Shown piece by piece: positions 48,239-55,730 of a stretch of DNA of 64,000 nt. The notes below the pieces were generated by a model. The model was not told the origin of the DNA. It saw only the letters and a list, made by a program, of their open reading frames with translations, and searched no databases. The stretch lies in NCBI GenBank assembly GCA_050942925.1, contig JBMNOF010000004.1:1-64000 (forward strand), given 5' to 3'. Origin of the DNA: Spyradocola sp050942925. GTDB taxonomy: Bacteria > Bacillota > Clostridia > Christensenellales > UBA1750. The position numbers and the translations under genes were made by a program. Numbering within the stretch: the stretch's first letter is position 1; every line of letters starts with the position of its first letter.

Positions 48239-49387
48239 TCAGCTCGGGAGAATGCGCAGGCGCGAGGTGAAATCGCGTCGGCCGGGAAAGCCCGCGGCAA
48301 GATCCCAAACGTCTTGCGCGGCAAGATCCAGGGTTAGCAGCGCGCTTTGCGGCGCATCGGCAACCTTGGTCAGCAGGGGAAGCGTCCCCTGGCGGGAGAT
48401 GGCGCGCAGAAGCGGTTCCGCGCGCTTGCGGAACCCAAGCACGCGCGCGTATTCCGGTGTGGGATGGGCGCACAGCGCGGCCGCGTCCAGACCGAGGAGG
48501 ATCTGCACCAGAAGCCGGCGCAGCCGCGCCGCCGGATAGCGCCGGCATTGCACTGCGGCAAGGAGGCCGTCGATGCCGGAGACAGCTTGCGCCTCCCGGC
48601 AGAGGCGGTTTTCCAGTCCCTCCGGGATGGAGAAGCGGTCGCGCAGCGCGTCCGGCGGCGTCGTGCGCAGAAGATAGAGCAGGATGGAGGAAAAGGAAGC
48701 GAGCGACGGCAGGGGCTGCGGCAGGGCGCAGAGCTGCAGGTCGGCCGCCTCCGGGGGCAGTGCGCGCCGCGCGCCATCCGTGTCCCCGCGGCGGAGCGCG
48801 CTGCGCACGGCTGTGGCGGAGGAGAGGGAATGCAGGCGCTCGTCGTTGTGCGCGGAGGACCGGGCCACGGGGACGGGCTCCATGACGCTGCCCAGGCGAC
48901 GGATGGCGCGCAGGTACTCCACGCCAAGGATTACGTTGGGGAGGAGCGCCTGTCCCTGTGCTTGCGCCCGCGCCTGCGGGTGCGAGAGCCCCTGGGCGAG
49001 AAGCGCCCGGATGCGAGCGGAATCCTCCGGCGTTTCCGGCGCCGCAAGGGCTTGCAGGCGGGCAAGATCCGCGTCCTCCGCGCCGAAGGAAAGATGCGTC
49101 ACGACCCCAAGCCCCTCGAGCAGGGAGACGCCGCCAAAGGCAAAATCCTGTGCCGCGCGCACCGCAAAGAGCACAGGCAGCTCCAGCACGAGGTCGGCGC
49201 CCGCGGCCAGGGCGGCCTGCGCGCGCGTCCATTTATCCAAAATGGCCGGCTCCCCGCGCTGCACAAAGGGACCGGACATGGCGCAGACGACAAAGTCCGC
49301 TCCCGCAAGATCCCGCGCGCGCGACAAGTGCAGCGCGTGTCCGCGATGGAAGGGGTTGTATTCGCAAATCACGCCACAAACCTTCAT
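48239..49387 (-). CDS. tmcAL: tRNA(Met) cytidine acetate ligase
   Basis: 382 residues (YlbM family). Nucleotidyltransferase-fold enzyme making N4-acetylcytidine-34 in elongator tRNA-Met from acetate and ATP. The start MKVCGVICEYNPFHRGH carries the HxGH motif; LPNVILGVEYLRA and SATAVRSALRRGD follow. ATG of MKVCGV was taken because the family starts there; AAAGGAG is 12 nt upstream, a little far. Its acetate substrate is also the product of Pta-AckA encoded divergently. Confidence 0.92.
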   Translation of the reverse strand: MKVCGVICEYNPFHRGHALHLSRARDLAGADFVVCAMSGPFVQRGEPAILDKWTRAQAALAAGADLVLELPVLFAVRAAQDFAFGGVSLLEGLGVVTHLSFGAEDADLARLQALAAPETPEDSARIRALLAQGLSHPQARAQAQGQALLPNVILGVEYLRAIRRLGSVMEPVPVARSSAHNDERLHSLSSATAVRSALRRGDTDGARRALPPEAADLQLCALPQPLPSLASFSSILLYLLRTTPPDALRDRFSIPEGLENRLCREAQAVSGIDGLLAAVQCRRYPAARLRRLLVQILLGLDAAALCAHPTPEYARVLGFRKRAEPLLRAISRQGTLPLLTKVADAPQSALLTLDLAAQDVWDLAAGFPGRRDFTSRLRILPS

Positions 49388-49458
49388 AAAAAACGTGTAC
49401 TCCTTTGCAAAGCTCCGCATTTTGCCGCCTTGCAGGCCGGGACTGCGCAAGATTTGCC

Positions 49459-49487
49459 TTTTCAAATCCGACGAAAAGCGCTATAAT
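49459..49487 (+). promoter_or_regulatory. Sigma-A-like promoter of pta
   Basis: Perfect TATAAT (49482-49487), with a weak TTTTCA (49459-49464) at 17 nt. About 77 nt of leader before pta. Confidence 0.65.
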
Positions 49488-49564
49488 GGAAACGGAAAGA
49501 CCCATTGCAATCCCGCCCATGGGGCCCATCCTATATGTTAACACAGGCAAGGAGGAAAAGTAAA

Positions 49565-50554
49565 ATGTCTTTGATGGATCGCATTAAGGCCAAGGCCAAG
49601 GCCGACAAAAAGCGCATCGTCCTTCCCGAGGGCGCCGAGGAGCGCACCGTGAAGGCGGCCGCCATCCTGCTCAAGGAAGGCATCTGCGACGTCATTCTTC
49701 TTGGCGATGAGGAGAAGATCGCCGCCTATGGCGAGGACCTGACGGGGGCCACCATTCTGAACCCCGCGAAGGCCGACTGCCTGCAGGAATATGCCGACAC
49801 GCTCTATGAGCTGCGCAAGGCCAAGGGCATGACGCCCGAAAAGGCGCTGGCCACCATGAAGGACGAGGTCTTCTTCGGCACCATGATGATGAAGAAGAAC
49901 GCCGCCGACGGCATGGTCTCGGGCGCGATTCACTCCACCGCGGACACCCTGCGCCCCGCGCTGCAGATCATAAAGACCCAGCCCGGCGTCACCACCGCTT
50001 CCTCCTGCTTTGTCATGGAGATCCCGAACAAGGCCTACGGCCAGGATGGCGTCATGATCTTTGCGGACTGCGCCGTCAACATCGAGCCGGACGCCGAGCA
50101 GCTGGCTGCCATCGCCATCGCTTCGGCCAAGACCGCTCGCGACATCGCCGAGATCGCCGAGCCCAAGGTCGCCATGCTCTCCTTCTCCACCAAGGGAAGC
50201 GGCAAGGGCGACATGGTCGAAAAGGTGGCCAAGGCCACGGCCCGCGTCAAGGAGCTCGCTCCGGACCTCAACGTGGACGGCGAACTGCAGGCGGATGCCG
50301 CCCTGGTCGAGAAGGTCGGCCAGCTCAAGTCCCCCGGCTCCACCGTTGCCGGCCATGCCAACGTCCTGATCTTCCCGTCCCTGGAGGCGGGCAACATCGG
50401 CTACAAGCTCGTGCAGCGCCTTGCCGGCGCCGAGGCCATCGGCCCGGTGATGCAGGGCCTGGCTCGTCCTGTCAACGACCTGTCCCGCGGCTGCTCCGTG
50501 GACGACATCGTCTCGCTGTGCGCGCTGACCGCTGTGCAGGCGCAGCAGAAGTAA
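49565..50554 (+). CDS. pta: Phosphate acetyltransferase
   Basis: 329 residues, the short Firmicute form. Converts acetyl-CoA and phosphate to acetyl phosphate. RIVLPEGAEERTVKAAAIL at the start and the VGQLKSPGSTVAGHANVLIFPSLEAGNIGYKL segment are typical. AAGGAGG is upstream of the ATG. Works with ackA next door to make ATP and acetate. Confidence 0.97.
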   Translation: MSLMDRIKAKAKADKKRIVLPEGAEERTVKAAAILLKEGICDVILLGDEEKIAAYGEDLTGATILNPAKADCLQEYADTLYELRKAKGMTPEKALATMKDEVFFGTMMMKKNAADGMVSGAIHSTADTLRPALQIIKTQPGVTTASSCFVMEIPNKAYGQDGVMIFADCAVNIEPDAEQLAAIAIASAKTARDIAEIAEPKVAMLSFSTKGSGKGDMVEKVAKATARVKELAPDLNVDGELQADAALVEKVGQLKSPGSTVAGHANVLIFPSLEAGNIGYKLVQRLAGAEAIGPVMQGLARPVNDLSRGCSVDDIVSLCALTAVQAQQK

Positions 50555-50583
50555 GAAGAACAAAACACGGGTTTCTGGAGATG

Positions 50584-50612
50584 GGGAAGGGCGGAAGCGC
50601 TCCGCCCTTCCC
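50584..50612 (+). other. Hairpin between pta and ackA
   Basis: 12-bp perfect stem GGGAAGGGCGGA (50584-50595 with 50601-50612), AGCGC loop, followed only by CTCTATG. Without a U run it is more likely a stability element or weak attenuator than a full terminator. Confidence 0.6.
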
Positions 50613-50641
50613 TCTATGTGACTGAGTAGGGAGATAGAACA

Positions 50642-51844
50642 ATGAACATTCTCATCATCAACGCCGGCTCTTCGTCCATCAAGTACCAGCTCATCAACAT
50701 GGATGACGAGAGCGTCATCGCCAAGGGCCAGGCCGAGCGCATCGGCATCGAGGGCAGCAACGTCAAGCAGACCTCTGCAAAGGGCGAGATCGTCTTCAAT
50801 GCCCCGCTCAAGAACCATTCCGAGGCCATGGAGTACATCGTCAAGGCGCTGACCGACAAGGAGAAGGGCGTCATTTCGGACATGAAGCAGATCGACGCGG
50901 TCGGCCATCGCGTGCTGCACGGCGGCGCCTCCTTCACCGAGTCGCAGATCGTCACCCCCAAGGTCATGGAGGCCATCTACGACAACATCATCCTTGGGCC
51001 GCTGCACAACCCCGCCAACATCCAGGGCATTGAGGCCTGCCAGAAGATGATGCCGGATACCCCCAACGTCGCGGTGTTCGACACGGCCTTCCACCAGACC
51101 ATGCCCGATTACGCCTACATGTACGCCGTGCCCTACGACTACTACACGCGCCTGAAGGTGCGCAAGTACGGCTTCCACGGCACCTCGCACCGCTTCGTTT
51201 CCAAGCGCGCTGCCGAGCTGCTCGGCGTGCCGGGTGGCAAGGGACTCAAACTCATCATCTGCCACCTGGGCAACGGTTCCTCCCTGTCCGCGGTTGTGGA
51301 CGGAAAGTGCGTGGATACCTCGATGGGCATCACGCCTTTGGAGGGCATGGTCATGGGCACCCGCTCGGGCGATCTGGACCCCGCGACGCTCCAGTACATC
51401 ATGAAGCGCGACGGCATCGACATCGACGAAATGACCAACATCCTCAACAAGAAGTCCGGTCTGCTGGGCATCTCCGGCGTCTCTTCGGACATGCGCGACC
51501 TGACCGCCGCCATGGAAGCGGGCAATGAGCGCGCAAAGCTGGCCATCAAGATGCTGACCTACCGCCTGAAGAAGTACATCGGCGGCTATGCGGCGGCGAT
51601 GGGCGGCGTGGACGCCATCGTCTTCACCGGCGGCATTGGCGAGAACGTCGGCCACATCCGCAAGGCGGCGGTGGAGGGACTGGAGTTCATGGGCGTCAAG
51701 CTCGACGAGGCCAAGAACGACGTCACCCGCTCCGACGGGTTCATCCAGGCGGAGGACTCCAAGGTCAAGATCATGGTCGTCAAGACCAACGAAGAGCTGG
51801 CCATCGCGCGCGATACCCTTGCGCTTTGCGGCAAGAAGGCCTAA
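50642..51844 (+). CDS. ackA: Acetate kinase
   Basis: 400 residues. Acetyl phosphate + ADP to acetate + ATP. NILIINAGSSSIKYQL phosphate motif, the HHxH-like GFHGTSHRFVS signature and GGIGEN are intact. GGGAGATAG precedes the ATG. Substrate-level phosphorylation step of fermentation. Confidence 0.98.
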   Translation: MNILIINAGSSSIKYQLINMDDESVIAKGQAERIGIEGSNVKQTSAKGEIVFNAPLKNHSEAMEYIVKALTDKEKGVISDMKQIDAVGHRVLHGGASFTESQIVTPKVMEAIYDNIILGPLHNPANIQGIEACQKMMPDTPNVAVFDTAFHQTMPDYAYMYAVPYDYYTRLKVRKYGFHGTSHRFVSKRAAELLGVPGGKGLKLIICHLGNGSSLSAVVDGKCVDTSMGITPLEGMVMGTRSGDLDPATLQYIMKRDGIDIDEMTNILNKKSGLLGISGVSSDMRDLTAAMEAGNERAKLAIKMLTYRLKKYIGGYAAAMGGVDAIVFTGGIGENVGHIRKAAVEGLEFMGVKLDEAKNDVTRSDGFIQAEDSKVKIMVVKTNEELAIARDTLALCGKKA

Positions 51845-51899
51845 ACGACGGAAAAAACAGGCGGGGCAGACTAAATTTTTGTTACGTGAAAAAAACTCG

Positions 51900-51928
51900 T
51901 TGACAAAATGGGGCTTGCCCTCTATAAT
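51900..51928 (+). promoter_or_regulatory. Consensus sigma-A promoter of the DUF177-rpmF superoperon
   Basis: Perfect TTGACA (51900-51905) and TATAAT (51923-51928) with a 17-nt spacer; the only promoter in the window perfect at both elements apart from the ylxM-ffh one. Confidence 0.95.
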
Positions 51929-51959
51929 TGGAAAATGGTTGTGTGCGAGGTGACTGCGT

Positions 51960-52475
51960 ATGATGCTCAATGTGGAAAAGGCCCTGAAGCAGCCGGGCGA
52001 AAGCCTGGAATTTGACCTCTTGGTCCCTGCGCCTGCGCAGGAGTTTCAGGACGAACAGATTGGGTTTGTCGGCGACGTCTCCCTGCACGGATATATGACC
52101 GGAATCGGCGATTCTGTCGCACTTCGCGGCGAACTGACGGCGACACTGGTTTCTCCCTGTGCTCGCTGCCTCGAGGAGGCGCGGTTCGACATGAAAGTGC
52201 CCTTTGACGAAATCTTTGTCAGGCAGCCTGATCCGGATCATCCCGACGCGTACCTTTTTGAAGGTTCCGAGGTGGATCTGACCGATCTTACGGTGGCCAA
52301 CATCGCCATAAATCTCCCCATGCAGTTTCTCTGCCGGGAGGATTGCAAGGGGCTTTGTCCCTTGTGCGGTCAGAACCTGAATCTTGGCTCCTGCGGGTGC
52401 GATCCCGCGCTGGAGCGGTCGGCGTTTTCCGCATTGAAAGCGCTGCTCGACGACAAAGACGATAAGGAGGTGTAA
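51960..52475 (+). CDS. DUF177 (YceD) protein
   Basis: 171 residues. The SPCARCLEE motif and a C-terminal cysteine cluster (CREDCKGLCPLCGQNLNLGSCGC) mark the YceD/DUF177 family, implicated in 23S rRNA accumulation and almost always next to rpmF, as here. GAGGTGA lies upstream of two adjacent ATGs. Confidence 0.9.
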   Translation: MMLNVEKALKQPGESLEFDLLVPAPAQEFQDEQIGFVGDVSLHGYMTGIGDSVALRGELTATLVSPCARCLEEARFDMKVPFDEIFVRQPDPDHPDAYLFEGSEVDLTDLTVANIAINLPMQFLCREDCKGLCPLCGQNLNLGSCGCDPALERSAFSALKALLDDKDDKEV

Positions 52476-52479
52476 AACC

Positions 52480-52671
52480 ATGGCAGTACCCAAGGGGAAA
52501 GTATCCAAGGCCCGCAAGAACTCCCGCCGTGCCAACTGGAAGCTCTCCATGCCCGGCATCGTTGCTTGCCCGCAGTGCAAGACGATGAAGCTCGCCCACC
52601 GCGTCTGCAAGAAGTGCGGTTACTACGACGGCAAGCAGGTCATCAAGATCGAGGACGAAAAGCAGGCGTAA
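52480..52671 (+). CDS. rpmF: 50S ribosomal protein L32
   Basis: 63 residues. Start MAVPKGKVSKARKNSRRA and zinc-ribbon cysteines CPQC and CKKC (the Zn-binding form). 4 nt after the DUF177 gene with AGGAGGTG before the ATG. Confidence 0.97.
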   Translation: MAVPKGKVSKARKNSRRANWKLSMPGIVACPQCKTMKLAHRVCKKCGYYDGKQVIKIEDEKQA

Positions 52672-52686
52672 GCTTGGATCCACATC

Positions 52687-52720
52687 AGCCCGGCGAACCA
52701 CAATGGTCCGTCGGGCTTTT
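52687..52720 (+). terminator. Weak terminator after rpmF
   Basis: AGCCCG (52687-52692) pairs with CGGGCT (52712-52717), with an imperfect inner helix and four T. Probably partial, since genes in the same direction continue. Confidence 0.55.
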
Positions 52721-52754
52721 GCCTACTTATTTGGAAAATAGGAGGGTCTTTTCC

Positions 52755-53588
52755 ATGAAATTTGCCCGCGATACGCTCTATGTCTCCGACCTGGACGGCA
52801 CGCTCCTCGGCGCGCAGCCGCAGCTGCCAGAGGGCGCCGTGCCGCTCCTCAACGAAATGCTGGACGCCGGGCTTCCCTTTACCGTGGCCACGGCGCGGTC
52901 CTGGACTTCGGCCGAGCCCATCGTGCGTCAGCTGCATTTGAAGCATCCGGTCGTCGCCTACAACGGGGCGTTTCTCGTGGACCCCATCACGGGAAAGGAC
53001 ATCGACCGCTGCCTCTTTGACGCGGAACAGATGCAGCGCGTTGCCCGCATCTTTTTTGACGCGGGGATTTCGCCCATGGTCTATGCGCAGATCGACGGCA
53101 AGCAGAAGGTTTCCTGGCTTCGGTCCATGGAACACGAGGGAATCCGGGAGTACGCGCGCCAGCGCGCGGGCGATCCCCGCCTTCGCCCGGTGGAAACGCT
53201 GGACGAGCTTTATGCGGGCGATGTGTTTTACCTTTCGACGTTTTCCCACCGAGAAAAGCTGGAGCCCCTGGCGGTCCAGGCGCGCGCGCTGGACTTTGCG
53301 CACACGAGCTTTACCAGCGACGCCTACGCGCCGGATTGGTTCTGGCTGGAGATCTCCCGGCACGACGCCACCAAGGCCACGGGTGTGGACAAGCTTCGGG
53401 CACTCACCGGCATTCCCCGCATTGTCTGCTTTGGCGACAACCTGAACGATCTTCCCATGTTCCGCGTCGCAGACGAATGCTACGCGGTGCAGAATGCTCG
53501 GCCGGAGCTCAAGGAAGCCGCCACCGGGGTCATCGGCAGCAACGTGGAAATGGGCGTGCCCCTCTTCCTGCGCAGCCGCGCGAAGTGA
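52755..53588 (+). CDS. Cof-type HAD-superfamily phosphatase
   Basis: 277 residues. HAD hydrolase with nucleophile Asp12 and Asp14 (SDLDGTLLG), a C2-type cap, and motif IV FGDNLNDLPMF. Probably dephosphorylates a sugar phosphate or flavin; substrate unknown. AGGAGGG is 8 nt before the ATG. Confidence 0.88.
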   Translation: MKFARDTLYVSDLDGTLLGAQPQLPEGAVPLLNEMLDAGLPFTVATARSWTSAEPIVRQLHLKHPVVAYNGAFLVDPITGKDIDRCLFDAEQMQRVARIFFDAGISPMVYAQIDGKQKVSWLRSMEHEGIREYARQRAGDPRLRPVETLDELYAGDVFYLSTFSHREKLEPLAVQARALDFAHTSFTSDAYAPDWFWLEISRHDATKATGVDKLRALTGIPRIVCFGDNLNDLPMFRVADECYAVQNARPELKEAATGVIGSNVEMGVPLFLRSRAK

Positions 53589-53608
53589 GGGAGGAAATCG
53601 CGGCAATC

Positions 53609-53637
53609 TTGCATTTGCGTGCGTTCTCTGCTATCAT
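53609..53637 (+). promoter_or_regulatory. Internal sigma-A-like promoter before plsX
   Basis: TTGCAT (53609-53614), 17-nt spacer, TATCAT (53632-53637). No FapR-type palindrome seen between it and plsX. Confidence 0.6.
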
Positions 53638-53670
53638 GAAGAAGGAAATTTTGCACGGGGAGGAACCAGC

Positions 53671-54690
53671 ATGATCCGAATTGCAGTGGATGTTTACGGC
53701 GGAGACAACGCGCCTGCGTGCGTGGTGGACGGCGCGCTGGAGGCCATGCGCGAGATGCCGGACATCCAGATCATCTTCTGCGGCGCGGAGGGGAAGGTGC
53801 GGGAGCTGCTTTCCAGCCGTGCGCATGACGAGTCGCGCGTGTCCATTGTGGACGCGCCGGACATCATCACCAACCACGAGAGCCCGACGATGGCCATTCG
53901 CCGCAAGCTCAACGCATCCCTTGTCAAGGCCATGGACGCCGTCAAGGCGGGGGAGGCGGATGCGGCGGTCACGGCCGGGTCCACGGGCGCGGCGCTGGCG
54001 GGGGGAATCTTCCGCATCGGGCGCATCCGCGGCATCAGCCGGCCGGCGCTGGCTCCGCTTCTGCCCACCGCGGGCAAGATGCCGGTCATGATCATCGACT
54101 GCGGCGCCAACGCCGATTGCAAGCCCGAGTACCTGGTGCAGTTCGCGCTCATGGGCCAGGCCTACATGCGCGGCGTGATGGGCATCGAATCGCCCAAGGT
54201 CGGCCTGCTCAACATCGGCGCGGAGGACGAAAAGGGCAACGAGATGTCCAAGGCCGCCTTCCCGCTCCTGCGGGACCACCCGCTGATCGACTTCTACGGC
54301 AACGTGGAGGCGCGGGACGCGCTCACCGGCTGTGTCCAGGTGATCGTTTGCGACGGGTTTTCCGGCAATATTCTGCTCAAGTCCACCGAGGGCGCGGCCC
54401 AGCTCATCCTGGGCAAGCTCAAGAAAGGGCTGCTCTCTTCCACGCGCACAAAGCTCGGGGCATTGCTCGTCAAGCCCGCGCTCATGAGCTTGAAAAACGA
54501 GATGGACTATGAACAGTACGGCGGCGCGGCGCTGCTGGGCATCACGGGCGTCATGGTCAAGGCGCACGGTTCGTCCAAGGCCCACGCCTATGCCTGCGCG
54601 ATCCGCCAGGCCCGCACCATGGTCGAAAGAAAGGTTGTCGACATCATCGCCGGACAGCTGGGAACAGCCGCGGGCGACGAGAAGAAATAG
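53671..54690 (+). CDS. plsX: Phosphate acyltransferase PlsX
   Basis: 339 residues. Makes acyl-phosphate from acyl-ACP for phospholipid synthesis (with PlsY, not present here). IAVDVYGGDNAPACVVDGAL, TAGSTGAALAGG and GNVEARD motifs are typical. GGGGAGGAA precedes the ATG. Followed by acpP, its substrate carrier. Confidence 0.95.
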   Translation: MIRIAVDVYGGDNAPACVVDGALEAMREMPDIQIIFCGAEGKVRELLSSRAHDESRVSIVDAPDIITNHESPTMAIRRKLNASLVKAMDAVKAGEADAAVTAGSTGAALAGGIFRIGRIRGISRPALAPLLPTAGKMPVMIIDCGANADCKPEYLVQFALMGQAYMRGVMGIESPKVGLLNIGAEDEKGNEMSKAAFPLLRDHPLIDFYGNVEARDALTGCVQVIVCDGFSGNILLKSTEGAAQLILGKLKKGLLSSTRTKLGALLVKPALMSLKNEMDYEQYGGAALLGITGVMVKAHGSSKAHAYACAIRQARTMVERKVVDIIAGQLGTAAGDEKK

Positions 54691-54715
54691 ACGACAGAAA
54701 GAGGAGGAGTGGAAC

Positions 54716-54943
54716 ATGTTTGAAGAGATCGCGGCAATGATCGCCGACCAGCTCGGGATCGACGCCTCCACCATCCGGCCGGAGTCTCGCTTGATCGAGG
54801 ACCTCAAGGCGGATTCGCTCGACATTGTGGCGATGGTGATGGAGATGGAGACGCAGTACGGTGTGGAGATCCCGGACGAGGATCTGACCAAACTCAAGAC
54901 CGTCGCGGACGCCATGCGCTACATCCAGGAAAATCAAAAGTAA
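54716..54943 (+). CDS. acpP: Acyl carrier protein
   Basis: 75 residues, acidic four-helix protein. Phosphopantetheine attachment site Ser34 in KADSLDIVAMVME. AGGAGGAG precedes the ATG. Classic plsX-acpP-rnc-smc order. Confidence 0.97.
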   Translation: MFEEIAAMIADQLGIDASTIRPESRLIEDLKADSLDIVAMVMEMETQYGVEIPDEDLTKLKTVADAMRYIQENQK

Positions 54944-54967
54944 TTTCATCATCGGCATCATACGTTT

Positions 54968-55045
54968 ACGCACCGGGGGAACAGGCTTCTTTCGGTGCGT
55001 AGGCATACATGAGCCCGGTCGCGGTTGCCCTGGCTGATGTATGCC
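54968..55045 (+). promoter_or_regulatory. Two tandem hairpins in the rnc leader
   Basis: First: ACGCACCG (54968-54975) with CGGTGCGT (54993-55000), extendable by G-U pairs. Second: GGCATACAT (55002-55010) with ATGTATGCC (55037-55045), continuing inward as AGCC/GGCT after one G/G mismatch. No U runs, so not terminators. Long double-stranded leader elements before rnc suggest autoregulatory cleavage by RNase III, as in E. coli. Confidence 0.55.
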
Positions 55046-55063
55046 GGACCAAGGAGAAAGGCA

Positions 55064-55720
55064 ATGTTTGAAAAGCTGGAACAGGAGATTGGCTATTCAT
55101 TTCGGGACAAGTCCTTGCTGAAGCTGGCGATGACGCATCCCTCCTACGCCGGGGAGACGCACGTGCACAACCAGCGCCTGGAATTTTTGGGGGACGCGGT
55201 TCTGCAGCTCTGCACGAGCGTGCGGCTCTATCATCAGTACCCAGATTTGCCGGAGGGCAAGCTCTCGCGCCTGCGCGCGCGCTGCGTGCAGGAGGGCGCG
55301 CTGGAGGTCGCGGCGCGGCGGCTGCACCTGGGGGACAACCTCCTCCTGGGGTATGGCGAGGAGCGCGGCGGCGGCCGGGAGAAGCCCTCGATTCTGGCGG
55401 ACGCCATGGAGGCTCTGCTGGGCGCGATGTACCTGGATGGCGGCATGGAGGACGCGCGGCGCCTCATCGAGCGGGTCGTCCCCATTGCGGATGCGCCCCG
55501 CGTGCACGACTACAAGACCGAGTACCAGGAGCTGGCGCAGAGCGTCACGGGGGAAACGCCGGTCTATCGCATCGTCGGAGAAGAAGGGCCTGCGCACATG
55601 CGGACCTTTTTTGCGGAGGTCGAGCTCTGCGGGAACGTCACCGGCCGCGGCGAGGGCACGAGCAAGAAGCATGCCGAACAGCAGGCCGCGCGCGATGCGC
55701 TGAGCCGGCAGGGACTGTGA
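55064..55720 (+). CDS. rnc: Ribonuclease III
   Basis: 218 residues. Endonuclease domain with the signature NQRLEFLGDAVLQL and DAMEALLGAMYLDGG, then a double-stranded RNA-binding domain (DYKTEYQELAQSV...SKKHAEQQAARDAL). Processes rRNA and structured mRNAs. AAGGAG is upstream of the ATG, 7 nt downstream of the second leader hairpin's 3' arm. Confidence 0.97.
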   Translation: MFEKLEQEIGYSFRDKSLLKLAMTHPSYAGETHVHNQRLEFLGDAVLQLCTSVRLYHQYPDLPEGKLSRLRARCVQEGALEVAARRLHLGDNLLLGYGEERGGGREKPSILADAMEALLGAMYLDGGMEDARRLIERVVPIADAPRVHDYKTEYQELAQSVTGETPVYRIVGEEGPAHMRTFFAEVELCGNVTGRGEGTSKKHAEQQAARDALSRQGL

Positions 55721-55730
55721 GGGCACGCCA

